Origin: DATBVX01 sp963724625
GTDB taxonomy: Bacteria > Pseudomonadota > Gammaproteobacteria > Steroidobacterales > Steroidobacteraceae
DNA: 64,000 nucleotides
Assembly (NCBI GenBank): GCA_963724625.1
Contig: CAVRVO010000028.1
Location: 1 to 64,000 of the forward strand
Direction of reading: 5' to 3'
A program made the position numbers and the translations under genes. The first letter of the stretch is position 1; every line of letters begins with the position of its first letter. Positions 48,435 to 57,505 of the stretch are shown piece after piece. The notes below the pieces were generated by a model. It made no database searches, was not told the DNA's origin, and saw only the letters and a list, made by a program, of their open reading frames with translations.

Positions 48435-50834
48435 TCATTGCTTGGCGCCGTCCTTGGCCGCTTTATCCGCGGCTGCGGCAGGGTGCGCGGCCTCTTCGAG
48501 CGTCTGCTTGCACAGGTCCGCCTCTCCGAGGGCACGGTCCACAGCGGCTTTCGCAACCACTGACACGCCGGCGGTTGCTGCGGCCAGGGCGCCAGATGCT
48601 ACGCCCTTGCCGCCAATCCCCACCCTCGGGCTCGCGAGTGTTCCTTCGAGCTTGATGAAGGGGTTGGTAAACATTCCCGGGCTGACGCCGATGCCCTCGC
48701 GCGGACGGGTGTTGAAATCGACGGTGAGCTGTTCCGTGTGAAGATCCACGTTGCCTTTTGCGGTAATGGTGACCTTCGCCGACTGCATCAACACGGGCTC
48801 GACCGTCGCCTTGCCGTGCACGATGTCGATACGGGCCACGGTGCAATCCAGCTGGGTGTACGGATCCTGCGCCGAGAACGGATTCAGCTTGCTCGCAAGC
48901 TGGGCGAAGATGTCGCCCCCGATCATGGTGAATATATCCTTGGTCTTGCCGGGTCCCTGGGTCAGCAGGACCTGCCCGTTGGCGCTCGATGCAATCTGGT
49001 GTGCCGAGACGCCGCTCGCCTGGAGGTTTGCGGCGATGCTCGTCGGTGGTACGAGGCGCGGATCAATCTCGTCGCCGGTCACGAGGCCGGCGCGCATGTT
49101 CTTGATGGCGAGATCAAGCTTCAGGTCAGCGGCTCCGTCGCTGGTCGGTTTCAGCTTGACGGCGCTGTCAAGCGTGCCCTCGATCCCGCCTTTCGCGCGC
49201 CCCTCGAACGCCAGTTGACCTGAGTCGACGATCAGCGTGCCATCGATGTCTTTCAGCACTCCCGCGGACAGCTTCATTTCGGTAACGACGAAATGCACCT
49301 TCGCATCGGCACTCTTCAGCTTGTCGAGCGGTATCGGCTCCTCGCTGAAGACGTACTTCTGCTTCGGCTCTTTCGGGGGCTGTTTCGCGTCTGCGGGCGG
49401 GGCGCTCGCAGCACCGGGCGATTTCGCCTTTGCCTTGCCGTCCGCTTGCTCGGTGGCAGGAGGTGCCAGGTCGATTAGAGGCGAGGCAAGGTCAGCCTCG
49501 ATATGTTTCTTGCCATTCCGGGCCATCGACGCCCACCCAGAGATCTCGGTTTTACCGATGCTCGACTTGAGGTTCTTCAGTTCGAGCTTGTCGCGGCTTT
49601 CGAGGTAATTTCCGCTCATGGCGAAGGGCTTGTCCGGCAGCCCCTTGCGCAGCTTCATCAGGTTCTCGGCGCTGAGCTCGAAACGGATGTCGGCGTCCCG
49701 CTCGCGAGCCAGGCGGATCGTGCCGTCGGCCTTCACCTGTGCGCCGGCCAAATTGGCGCTCAGCCCGTCGAGCTTGATTTCCTTGCGCGAGGACGCGACG
49801 TGCCCGCTGACTTTCAGGGCCTCGGCCGGCAGGCCGGTCACATCGAATACTTTCGCGAGCCGGTCCACGTCCGCGACCGAGACCTCGAACTTGAGGTCGG
49901 AGCCGGGCAGGCCGAGCGTTTGAAGCGTTCCGTTTGTCTTGGCCGTGATGTCGCCGAGCTTCGCGTCGACATCGAGCTGGGTAGGCTTGCCGGCGTCCTT
50001 CAACTTGGCGTCGACGCTCAGCACACCCGTCGCGACGACCGGCAATCGAAGGTTCTTGAGCATCCCGCCGAGGTCCGGATGGTCGAGCTTCAGAGTGAGA
50101 TCCGCGCCGTCCAGCGGATCGAGACGGCCGAGGCTGCCGTTGATGTCGAGTTGCAGCCTTTCGATCGCCCCCTGGATCGCCATGCGGATGTTCCGCCCGG
50201 AGAAGAGCGCGTCGATGGGCCCCACGTGTCCCTCCAGTGAAGTCCGGTAGTCGTCGAGCTTTCCCTTCCCGGAGATCGCCAACAGGCCATCCGGTCCCGG
50301 ATCGATCGTTAACGTCTCAAGGCGCGCGACGCGGTCCGGCTTCTCGGGCTCGCGATATGTGACCTGCACATTGCTGACCTTGGCGTGCAGGATGACCGCC
50401 GGGAACTTGGTGGCTTCCGAGTCGGGTGTCTCTTCTGGTGCACCGCCGAACGCCCAGTTGCCCTTGCCCTCGCGGTTTTTTTCGAGGAGGACCGAGACGT
50501 CACTCAGCTCGAACGAGCGCACGTCGACGGGTCCTGAGATCAGCGACCACAGCCCGATCTGCGTCGAGAGACGCCCGATCTCGACCATCTGCGGCTTCGA
50601 GCCCCATTCCGCATTGCCGACGCGGACGCGCTCGGCGAGGACGGAGACAGACGGGAGCACTTTGAGCTGCAATGCCCCATCGATCGCGAAAGGCCGGCCT
50701 ATCTTCTTGGTGACGAAGGCCTCGATGCGGTCTTTGTGTGCACCCAGATCGGCGAAAGCGACGTAGAGCACGATCGCGAGGAGCAGAGCTCCCACGACGG
50801 AAAGAGCGATGACGACGAGGCGGCGAAGTGACAC
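48435..50834 (-). CDS. AsmA-family protein
   Basis: About 799 residues. GTG at 50834 is chosen because AGGAG lies eight bases upstream; an ATG at 50888 has no such site. It starts with a basic segment and one membrane helix (VVIALSVVGALLLAIVLYVAF), then the AsmA N-terminal signature IGRPFAIDGALQLKVLPS and WGSKPQMVEIGRLS. The long periplasmic body is beta-rich and ends with the AsmA C-terminal region (GNVDLHTEQLTVDFNTRPREG and PFIKLEGTLASPRVGIGG). AsmA-like proteins are bridge-like lipid-transport or outer-membrane-homeostasis factors. It is a single gene between two unrelated ones. Confidence 0.85.
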   Translation of the reverse strand: MSLRRLVVIALSVVGALLLAIVLYVAFADLGAHKDRIEAFVTKKIGRPFAIDGALQLKVLPSVSVLAERVRVGNAEWGSKPQMVEIGRLSTQIGLWSLISGPVDVRSFELSDVSVLLEKNREGKGNWAFGGAPEETPDSEATKFPAVILHAKVSNVQVTYREPEKPDRVARLETLTIDPGPDGLLAISGKGKLDDYRTSLEGHVGPIDALFSGRNIRMAIQGAIERLQLDINGSLGRLDPLDGADLTLKLDHPDLGGMLKNLRLPVVATGVLSVDAKLKDAGKPTQLDVDAKLGDITAKTNGTLQTLGLPGSDLKFEVSVADVDRLAKVFDVTGLPAEALKVSGHVASSRKEIKLDGLSANLAGAQVKADGTIRLARERDADIRFELSAENLMKLRKGLPDKPFAMSGNYLESRDKLELKNLKSSIGKTEISGWASMARNGKKHIEADLASPLIDLAPPATEQADGKAKAKSPGAASAPPADAKQPPKEPKQKYVFSEEPIPLDKLKSADAKVHFVVTEMKLSAGVLKDIDGTLIVDSGQLAFEGRAKGGIEGTLDSAVKLKPTSDGAADLKLDLAIKNMRAGLVTGDEIDPRLVPPTSIAANLQASGVSAHQIASSANGQVLLTQGPGKTKDIFTMIGGDIFAQLASKLNPFSAQDPYTQLDCTVARIDIVHGKATVEPVLMQSAKVTITAKGNVDLHTEQLTVDFNTRPREGIGVSPGMFTNPFIKLEGTLASPRVGIGGKGVASGALAAATAGVSVVAKAAVDRALGEADLCKQTLEEAAHPAAAADKAAKDGAKQ

Positions 50835-50989
50835 GGCTCTGGCTCCTGACGGTACATTGGTCTTGAACCCGCAGTGCGGCCTTTGCATCCCATTTAAGCA
50901 CGGGCTGGGAGTCGCGGCTTTCTATTTTTGTATCAGTCCTACGTCCCGGTCTAGCAGCCCCACGCTGACCTTCGTGTCCTGGCACTTCG

Positions 50990-51507
50990 TCAGCGTACGA
51001 ACATACGAAAGAGAAGATACAGGATCATGCCCAGGTTCAGGTATGCGGTCGCCGACATCCCGGGCGCGCGATAGAGCGGATTGAGGCGGTAGCCCAGCCA
51101 GAAAACGGCACGGGCGACTACGAATACGATTACGCAGGCCCAGACGACCTGCAGATGCTGCAGCGGAACAATCGTGCTCAAGGAGAGTGTCGCGATGGCG
51201 AAAACGAAGTTCTGCTGCAGCGTGTTGTCGACGACGCGCCCATCGATTTCCATCGAGGGACTCTCCGCACCGCGTGTCGGGTCTATCGCCTCGCTCAGAG
51301 AATCGCGAATTACCAACCGTGATGAGCATGATGAAAAATGGCACGATCGCGACAATGTTTGCTCGCAGCGCGTACGCCAGGCGCTCCCCGAGCGTGTCTG
51401 CAATCCCGGGCGTCGGCAAAGCGTTTGTAAGCGCCGCAGACGCTCAGGGCCATTGCCACCACTCCACTGGCAGCGCCAACAGCGACGATCTTTTGCTCCG
51501 CCTTCAA
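50990..51507 (-). pseudogene. MAPEG-family membrane protein, two frameshifts
   Basis: About 170 residues in three collinear pieces. A TTG at 51507 starts MKAEQKIVAVGAASGVVAMALSV; a second frame gives LGERLAYALRANIVAIVPFFI; a third gives SMEIDGRVVDNTLQQNFVF and ends YRAPGMSATAYLNLGMILYLL with FRMFVR at the C-terminus. MAPEG proteins have four membrane helices and are glutathione-related or of unknown function. Frames change near 51420 and 51300. No piece is missing, so sequencing error remains possible. It neighbours the decayed cytochrome b. Confidence 0.65.
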
Positions 51508-51558
51508 TGCGCCCCGTTAGTCTCGGCCTGATGCTAGGAGGGATAACACCTAGGGAGT

Positions 51559-51573
51559 ATTGGCCCTTGGGCC
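51559..51573. promoter_or_regulatory. Palindrome-like element upstream of the MAPEG gene
   Basis: ATTGGCCCTTGGGCC is a near copy of the 18-base palindrome at 47331-47348, differing at the centre and the outer end. It lies 52 bases upstream of the MAPEG start, on the minus strand reading GGCCCAAGGGCCAAT. Confidence 0.4.
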
Positions 51574-51596
51574 TACGTCAAGCCTTGCCCTTGTCC

Positions 51597-52959
51597 TTAA
51601 GCGGGGCGTGCGAGCTGCAGACGCGCGGGCACCGCCTTAGCGGGATCGAGCTTCGAATAGAGCGGCATCAGCCAGAAGAACGCGAAGTAAAACGCCGCGA
51701 AGATGCGCGCCAGCACCACATACGTGCCCTTGAGCCGGCTGCAGCCCCGACAGATGATCCCAGGGCGAGAAACGAAATCGCGACATGTCGTCAGGGCCAG
51801 GCGTGAGAGCCACCCCTTGTAGCGGATCGATCTGACCGGTGAGCGATCCAGGCCAGGGCAGGAACGTCACAAAAGACACGACCGCCAACAACATTAGGAG
51901 CGCGCCCAGGCGCTGGTCGGGAACCGCGCGCAGAGATCGCGTGAGTACGGGGTGAAGTACCAGACCGGCTTGATGTGCTCCGGCGTTAACAATGGGTTGG
52001 CGGGCTCGAAATTAGCAGCCCCAGGAACAAGCCGCCGAACGTCGGTACGAAGAACACTACGACCGCAAAGAGCACCAGGAACACGCCCACGCTGACGATG
52101 GTCCCCGAGCGTGTAGTACGGATGGAACGGAACGCCATCGACCGGACGGCCGTCTGCATTTCACGTTCCCCTTGATCTCGACGCCGTCGGGATTGTTCGA
52201 TCCGACAGTGCGCAGGGCGATGAGGTGCAGCACCACGAGGAGTCAGCAATCAGCGGACGGTTTCTTCGTCATCATCGCATGCAGCGAACGTCTCGCGGAT
52301 ATCCTGCGGCACGAGCGGACGGATGGCGGTTCGGGACTTCGGATGCAAAGAAAAGAAGCGATTGCCAGCGTCGCGTTCCGAGATTGCGTAATCGCCGCGG
52401 ATCCAGTCGGCCAGGCTCGGCCCATCCGGGTATGGCGCCGAACAGGTTCACGATGACCTGCGCGCCGCCAGAACGACGTATTGCCCCATGGTTCAGCACG
52501 TAACCGCAAGATCATGAGTCAGGACTTGCCGCCATCAGCGCGAAGTACAGGAGCATCCCGAGAACTCCACAACAGCTCGCGCGGTGCCCGGTACGAGCCG
52601 TAGAGCAACGCCCTGAACATGTGCAGATACACGACGATGAAGAAGCAGGATGCACCCGTCGAATGCGCATAGCGGATGAGCCAGCCCCAGTTCACCTCCC
52701 TCATGATGTATTCGACCGACTCAAAAGCGGTCGCTACGTCCGGCTTGTAGAACATCGCAAGAAAGATGCCGGTCAGGAGCTGCAAGACGAGGATCACAAG
52801 CGCGAGCACGCCGAAGTAGTACCAGATGTTGAAATTCTTCGGCACGAAGTAGCCCGTCAGCTGACTGTCCACGAATGCCCGGATCGGCAGCCGCTTCTCG
52901 AGCCACGCGAGGAGCCCACCGCGACCACGACTACTTGGGTCAGCGCCGTTGGAAACCAC
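51597..52959 (-). pseudogene. petB: Orphan cytochrome b of the bc1 complex, heavily decayed
   Basis: Collinear fragments of cytochrome b run from GTG 52959 (AAGGAG upstream) to TAA 51597, the normal total length. The first ~130 residues are intact, including heme-binding IRYAHSTGASCFFIVVYLHM. Beyond 52565 the frame changes at least eight times. Recognisable islands are GAQVIVNLFGAIPG, RGDYAIS, FFSLH, VGSNNPDGVEI, FAVVVFFVPTFGGLF, LLMLLAVVSFVTFLPWPGSL and LMPLYSKLDP. Between FFSLH and the next heme helix there are about 70 more bases than expected. No Rieske or cytochrome c1 gene is adjacent. The gene cannot yield a working quinol oxidase subunit. Confidence 0.8.
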
Positions 52960-53130
52960 GATTCACTCTCCTTTCATGCAGATCGGGCATGCCTCCGCCC
53001 GTCGCATCGCCGTGTTGCTGATCGGCTTTCGTCCCGCGCACGAACGGGTGGAAAGTGCGCGCCTCATCACAGCTGCCTCGACGATCTGACACCCGTCATC
53101 TTCGTGACGACGAGCGGAGAGCACGCCCGT

Positions 53131-53538
53131 TTACGTTGCAGGCAACACGGGCTCGACACCCTTATTCTTCACCAGGACCACAAGGAATTTCGCCGGCTTG
53201 GTGCTACTGGCATTCCGCCCAACGGTGTGAACATCGTTGGGTCCTTCGTAGAACGTCTGCCCAGGTGTCAGCGTCACTTCCTTGCCTCCCCGCACCTGCA
53301 TCACGATGGAGCCCTCAAGGACGTAGACGAATGCGTGAGCGTCGTGACGATGGATTGGATCAGCGCCCCCGGGCGGGTAGTTCACGGTAATCATCAACGC
53401 CTCTTTGCCGGAAATATCGGGGAGCTCCTTTAGCAGCAGCGGTGTCACTACTGGCTCCTGCGCAGCATCGGACAGCCGAGTGGCCAACGGCGTGAACAAG
53501 ACAACTAGCATCAAGCCGGCAAGTCTGAGATGAGGCAT
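53131..53538 (-). CDS. Exported cupin protein
   Basis: 135 residues from ATG 53538. Signal peptide about 1-26 (LRLAGLMLVVLFTPLATRLS), then a single cupin barrel with a metal-site motif (GADPIHRHDAHAFVYVLEG) and a second motif near GQTFYEGPNDVHTVGRN. The histidines H-H-E-H expected for metal binding are present. Small periplasmic cupins of this kind have varied or unknown functions. It is the last gene of a minus-strand run; the upstream HD gene ends eight bases before its start. Confidence 0.8.
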   Translation of the reverse strand: MPHLRLAGLMLVVLFTPLATRLSDAAQEPVVTPLLLKELPDISGKEALMITVNYPPGGADPIHRHDAHAFVYVLEGSIVMQVRGGKEVTLTPGQTFYEGPNDVHTVGRNASSTKPAKFLVVLVKNKGVEPVLPAT

Positions 53539-53546
53539 GGCTGCAG

Positions 53547-54257
53547 CTACTCTCGGAATGGCGAGTTCAGCAGAACGTCCACGGTCGACGGTGTTTTGTA
53601 GCCAGGCACGAAGCGCTCGCCGAAATCCCGTGCGAAGTTGTCGTAGGTCGTGGCCGGGCGCGTCTCCACGATCCGGCATGTGTCCTGCGTAAATCGTCGT
53701 TTCATGTCCAGCCGCGGATACGCCTCGACGATCTCCCCTATCTGCTTTTCGGGCAGCGCTTCGTATCCAAAGCCGCCCCAGTCAAGCCCGATTCCCAACG
53801 TGCACACGGAGACCTCCGTTTCCTTGTAGAGGGCGATCGAGGGTGTTGAGTTGAGCGCAACGCCGTCCCAGATCAACTGGGCGCGGCGCTCATCGAGCCC
53901 CGCATCTCGCGCGAACTTTCGCGCGGCATTCGCCCCTTCCACTTCAAATCGCAGCGGACCGCTGAAGGCTTTCTCGAGGCCCAGGTCGTGGAGCAGCGTG
54001 GCCACCGCGAGAACCTCGGCGTCATGCACAACTTGTTTCAGTTGGGCGAGACTCACGGCGAAGAGCCACGACCGCATGACGTGGTTGAACAGGTAGGGTT
54101 CGGAGTGGCCGCGCGCAAACTCGACGGCACGCGTAATGAGTGGTGTGTCCGGCACGACGATACCTGCCAGTGAACGGGTTGCGACAACGCGATCAGCGCT
54201 CGGATCGACGGCTGTCGTGACCGTTGATGCCCTTGTATCTCGCTCTATTGCACTCAT
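53547..54257 (-). CDS. HD-domain hydrolase (cyanamide-hydratase-like)
   Basis: 236 residues with an HD metal-binding core: His in PYLFNHVMRSWLFA, the HD pair in TLLHDLGLEKAF, and later conserved Asp in QLIWDGVALNS. The arrangement and length match HD proteins annotated as cyanamide hydratase or DDI2-like, which act on small nitriles or cyanamide. Substrate is not proven here. The N-terminal ~30 residues are Ala/Thr-rich with no signal, so it is cytoplasmic. A second HD-domain gene lies at 56940-57494 in the same run. Confidence 0.75.
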   Translation of the reverse strand: MSAIERDTRASTVTTAVDPSADRVVATRSLAGIVVPDTPLITRAVEFARGHSEPYLFNHVMRSWLFAVSLAQLKQVVHDAEVLAVATLLHDLGLEKAFSGPLRFEVEGANAARKFARDAGLDERRAQLIWDGVALNSTPSIALYKETEVSVCTLGIGLDWGGFGYEALPEKQIGEIVEAYPRLDMKRRFTQDTCRIVETRPATTYDNFARDFGERFVPGYKTPSTVDVLLNSPFRE

Positions 54258-54300
54258 GGTTCGTCGTCCTATGCGGCATCTCCGCCGTTGACTCTGCGGA

Positions 54301-55053
54301 TTACTTCGACGTGGCGTGACTCAGCCAGGTCTCGAATTGCGTCCCGCAGGCCAGAACGCTGCCGCCCGGTATGAGCGACTGATCGTTCAGCTCCGCACCG
54401 AAGTAGAGAGCATGAGCGTCGGCGATTACCTTGCGTGCGTCGTGGTTGGCGCTCAGAACGCGACCGACGATCTCGTCAAGTCGAAATCTCTCCGGGCCAG
54501 CAACCTCGACCGTGTCATTCGCTGGAGGCGCGATCACGATGTCAGCTAATGCCGCTGCTACGTCGTCCGAAAGGATCGGTTGCACGGGAACCGGTGCGAT
54601 GTGAACCGCCTTCCCGTCGCTGCCGGAATCGCCAATGCGACCCATGAATTCGAAGAACTGGGTGGACCTGAGGATCGTGTAAGGAATCCCGGAAGCCTTG
54701 ATCAGCCGCTCCTGGGCCATCTTCGCGCGGAAGTAGCCGCTGGCTTGCAGCCGGTCGGTGCCGACAACAGAGAGCGCAATGTGATGTCTCACACCGGCCA
54801 CCGCTTCGGCCGCGAGGAGATTGCGGCCCGATGTCTCGAAAAATTTCATGGCAGCCATGTCTTCAAAGGAAGGCGAGTTCGCGACATCCACGACCACTTG
54901 AGCGCCGGCAAGCGCTGCGGACAGTCCCTCGCCGGTCAGCGTGTTGACGCCCGAATCGGGCGACGCCGCCAGTACTTCCTCGCCTCGCCGGCGCAGTAAT
55001 GCCACGAGCTTCGAGCCGATCAGTCCGGTGCCGCCGATGACTACGATCTTCAT
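54301..55053 (-). CDS. NmrA-like NAD(P)-binding protein
   Basis: 250 residues with an N-terminal Rossmann motif (MKIVVIGGTGLIGSKLV) and the atypical short-chain dehydrogenase layout: HHIALSVVGTDRLQASGYFRAKM in the active-site region and SGIPYTILRSTQFFEF. The usual catalytic YxxxK is replaced by a YFRAKMAQE arrangement, as in many NmrA or quinone-reductase-2-like proteins. Redox sensing or quinone/NAD(P)H reduction is plausible. It lies 40 bases from both neighbours in a hydrolase-rich operon. Confidence 0.8.
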   Translation of the reverse strand: MKIVVIGGTGLIGSKLVALLRRRGEEVLAASPDSGVNTLTGEGLSAALAGAQVVVDVANSPSFEDMAAMKFFETSGRNLLAAEAVAGVRHHIALSVVGTDRLQASGYFRAKMAQERLIKASGIPYTILRSTQFFEFMGRIGDSGSDGKAVHIAPVPVQPILSDDVAAALADIVIAPPANDTVEVAGPERFRLDEIVGRVLSANHDARKVIADAHALYFGAELNDQSLIPGGSVLACGTQFETWLSHATSK

Positions 55054-55093
55054 GTGCTATCTCCTTTGATGTGCTGCGCTTTCGCCGACCGGC

Positions 55094-55966
55094 TCAATCC
55101 GTCGGCAGGCCTGCGAGCCAGAGTGAAACGTTTCGCGCGTATCGATGGGCAGCAGTCCGTGCCTCGGAATCGCGGAGCATGGCGTCCCCGGGTGGCTCAT
55201 CAGCAAAACTCGGCGCGCCGAGGCGCGGGTCCCAGTTGTAGTCAGCGAAATGATGAAAAGTGCTCTGCGCAATTGCACGCCCCGCTTTGCCATCCGCCTC
55301 GAATGCAACGGCGATATTGAACCGAGCACCTGTCACCTTGCTCTGGCCGCGAGCGATGACTCGAGCTTGCGCACCAGGTGGTGCGCTCACCGCACCTTCG
55401 TGCGGATGACTGGGGAGAAACTGGACCGAGCCATTGGGTGCCGAGGCGTCGCGTAAGACAGCGTGGACCGGCTCGACAATCTCGATCTGCTGATAGTCTC
55501 CATTGGCGCCGGAGTGAAAATTGGGCCAGGAGATCGCGGTCGTAAAGGGATCATCCCGTACCGCTGGAGCCGTTGGATCCACGTTGTGGGTGTGGAAATG
55601 GTGAGCTGCTCCAATTCCAGCGAGGCCGCAGACGGAGCAGCCCAGATCCATATGGTCCCGTGCGACGAGCACGCCCCCGCCCCTGGCGCGAAATGCGTCT
55701 ATCCCGCGACAGTCTTCCGCAGACAAGCCCTCCCCCCTATCTACGGCGAAGAGCCACAGTTGATCGTAGTCGCTCCGATCAAGATTCGAGAGAAGCGCAT
55801 CCGGTGCCCCGGGCGGATCGCGGTCCCGCGCCGTCACATCGAAGAGCAGCTGTCCCGACTCGTCTCGCTCCTGGCGGAGGAGCGCCGCCAGAAGCGAGAA
55901 CCGCGCGATGGACCAGTTATCGTCCTCGGGCGCTATCGTCGTTTGTAAGAGGATTTTGACGGTCAT
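55094..55966 (-). CDS. ThuA/glutamine-amidotransferase-like protein
   Basis: 290 residues from ATG 55966; an in-frame ATG at 55984 is an alternative. Contains YDQLWLFAVDRGEGLSAEDC and GIDAFRARGGGVLVARDHMDLG, which resemble the class I amidotransferase-like fold of ThuA-type proteins. SQHH-type segments AHHFHTHNVD and AQSTFHHFADYNWDPR follow. A catalytic Cys-His pair cannot be assigned with confidence. The start overlaps the end of the upstream hydrolase gene by 50 bases. Function unknown. Confidence 0.65.
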   Translation of the reverse strand: MTVKILLQTTIAPEDDNWSIARFSLLAALLRQERDESGQLLFDVTARDRDPPGAPDALLSNLDRSDYDQLWLFAVDRGEGLSAEDCRGIDAFRARGGGVLVARDHMDLGCSVCGLAGIGAAHHFHTHNVDPTAPAVRDDPFTTAISWPNFHSGANGDYQQIEIVEPVHAVLRDASAPNGSVQFLPSHPHEGAVSAPPGAQARVIARGQSKVTGARFNIAVAFEADGKAGRAIAQSTFHHFADYNWDPRLGAPSFADEPPGDAMLRDSEARTAAHRYARNVSLWLAGLPTD

Positions 55967-56852
55967 GGAGTCTCTCGTAGGCACGGTCTGAAGCCGTAAC
56001 CCGCTTGACGAACTCGATCACCTTCTCGGCGACCTCCCGCCAACCGGCGTCGATCGTCAGCGCGTGCCCGCGGCCCGGCATCTTGACGATCTCGGTCACG
56101 CCACTGTTGCGCTTCTGTTTCTTGTAGGACGCGTTCGCGATCGCCCAAGGGACCGTATGGTCCGCGTCGGCCGAGACGATCAGCATCGGACCCCGCTCCG
56201 GGTTCATCGAGTCGACCTTCGCCTCTGACCACGGATTGAAGTTCGCGGACGCCGCCTGGAAGAGCGGCTCGCCGGCGCCGGCGACGGAGTAGCCGAGGTA
56301 CAGCTCCTTCGCCTCGTCCTCGCCGACCGCGTTCGCGAAGCTGTAGCGGAACTGCTCGTAGGTGAGCGGGACCGCGCGGTTCCAGTTCGCGGGGTTGCGC
56401 AGGGCGACGCTGGCCGTGCGCAGCGCCGCGATGGGCAACGGGAGCACGCCGCGGAATGGAGCCGGGCTGATCGCGACCGACGCGGCGGCGAGCCCGCGCC
56501 CCGCGAGAATCATGGTCAGCAGGCCCCCGAAGGAGTGGCCGATGATCACGGGCTTCCGATCCAGGCGGCGGATGATCGCCTCCTCGTAGTCGGCGATCTC
56601 GCGGATTCCCTTGCCCGCGAACACCTCAGGGTGCTCTCTGGCCTCGGCGACCGTCTCGGGATCGTCGGGCCAGCCCGGGGTCACGCCCACGAAGCCAGCC
56701 TCCTCGAACAGCGTGACCCAGCGGTCCCAGCTCGAGGGCAGCAGCCAAAGCCCGTGAACGAATACAACGGGTGTGGCGCTCGAGTCGTTTGCGCGCTCGA
56801 CCTGCGCTGCCTCGTGCTCAGTGATGGTCGGTTCGGTGTCCTTGATAGTCAT
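55917..56852 (-). CDS. Alpha/beta hydrolase
   Basis: 311 residues with the alpha/beta-hydrolase plan: oxyanion motif VVFVHGLWLLPSSWDRW, nucleophile Ser in IIGHSFGGLLT, acid Asp in VSADADHTVP and His in PGRGHALTID. It resembles lipase- or esterase-like hydrolases seen in actinobacteria and proteobacteria. No signal peptide is present, so it is cytoplasmic. The C-terminal ~20 residues extend past the fold and overlap the next gene, so the annotated end could reflect a small frame change. Substrate unknown. Confidence 0.8.
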   Translation of the reverse strand: MTIKDTEPTITEHEAAQVERANDSSATPVVFVHGLWLLPSSWDRWVTLFEEAGFVGVTPGWPDDPETVAEAREHPEVFAGKGIREIADYEEAIIRRLDRKPVIIGHSFGGLLTMILAGRGLAAASVAISPAPFRGVLPLPIAALRTASVALRNPANWNRAVPLTYEQFRYSFANAVGEDEAKELYLGYSVAGAGEPLFQAASANFNPWSEAKVDSMNPERGPMLIVSADADHTVPWAIANASYKKQKRNSGVTEIVKMPGRGHALTIDAGWREVAEKVIEFVKRVTASDRAYERLHDRQNPLTNDDSARGR

Positions 56853-56939
56853 CTGCTCCTCCTCGTCCCTCGTGACAACGGGACGCTAGGTGTTGTGGCT
56901 GTTCCGCCCCCAGCGCATCTGGATCAGAGCCTGTCGCCA

Positions 56940-57494
56940 TTACAGTTTGACCATCGGCAACGGCGTCAGCGGATGCGTGCGGAATCTTTCGAGAGTCAAC
57001 TGCACCAGGCGCCAATGAAACCCGGCGCTCGGCCAACCAGCGCGCACCGACCGGATCAACGGACTTGGAAGCCCGAATGTTCTCAGCCCGCGCGTCACGT
57101 CGATCCAATCGGCTCGTCGGAATGGCTCGACGAGCGAGTCGTGATTGGCGTGGGAGGGCGTGATCTTGTGGTGGTCCGCGATCATCCCTTCGATCTCAGC
57201 GATCCAGGCCGTCCGACCGTGGACGGCGAGGTACTCGCGTGCGAGCGCGATGGACGGCGCGATGTAGTCGAACGTCTTGTTGGTCCAGATCCCGAGGTCG
57301 TGGAAGACCGCGGCGACCGCGATTTTCTCGAGGTCGACACGGTCTTTCACAATGGCGGCGCACAGGTTCAGAACGCGGTACGCATGGTTCCGATAGGCGA
57401 TGAAGTCGTGCCCCAACTCCGACGCGTGATCGTGCAGAACCTCATCGATCGTCGGGAGGCTCGTCACGAGGCTGGGGCCGGCGACAGACTGCAT
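56940..57494 (-). CDS. HD-domain protein
   Basis: 184 residues. HD motif residues are His in FIAYRNHAYRVL, the pair in AAVFHDLGIWTN and His residues in MIADHHKITP. It belongs to the HD superfamily of metal-dependent phosphohydrolases and hydratases, but no finer assignment is possible. It follows the upstream chloroperoxidase-like hydrolase by 11 bases. It is a second HD protein in the run, not closely similar to the one at 53547. Confidence 0.75.
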   Translation of the reverse strand: MQSVAGPSLVTSLPTIDEVLHDHASELGHDFIAYRNHAYRVLNLCAAIVKDRVDLEKIAVAAVFHDLGIWTNKTFDYIAPSIALAREYLAVHGRTAWIAEIEGMIADHHKITPSHANHDSLVEPFRRADWIDVTRGLRTFGLPSPLIRSVRAGWPSAGFHWRLVQLTLERFRTHPLTPLPMVKL

Positions 57495-57505
57495 CGGCTG
57501 GTCCG

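Noticed and set aside
52960..53070. Short minus-strand frame ending in ACPICMKGE just before cytochrome b
   Set aside because: About 35 codons with no clear start signal. The CxxC is not in a recognisable context, and it is not the end of a Rieske protein.
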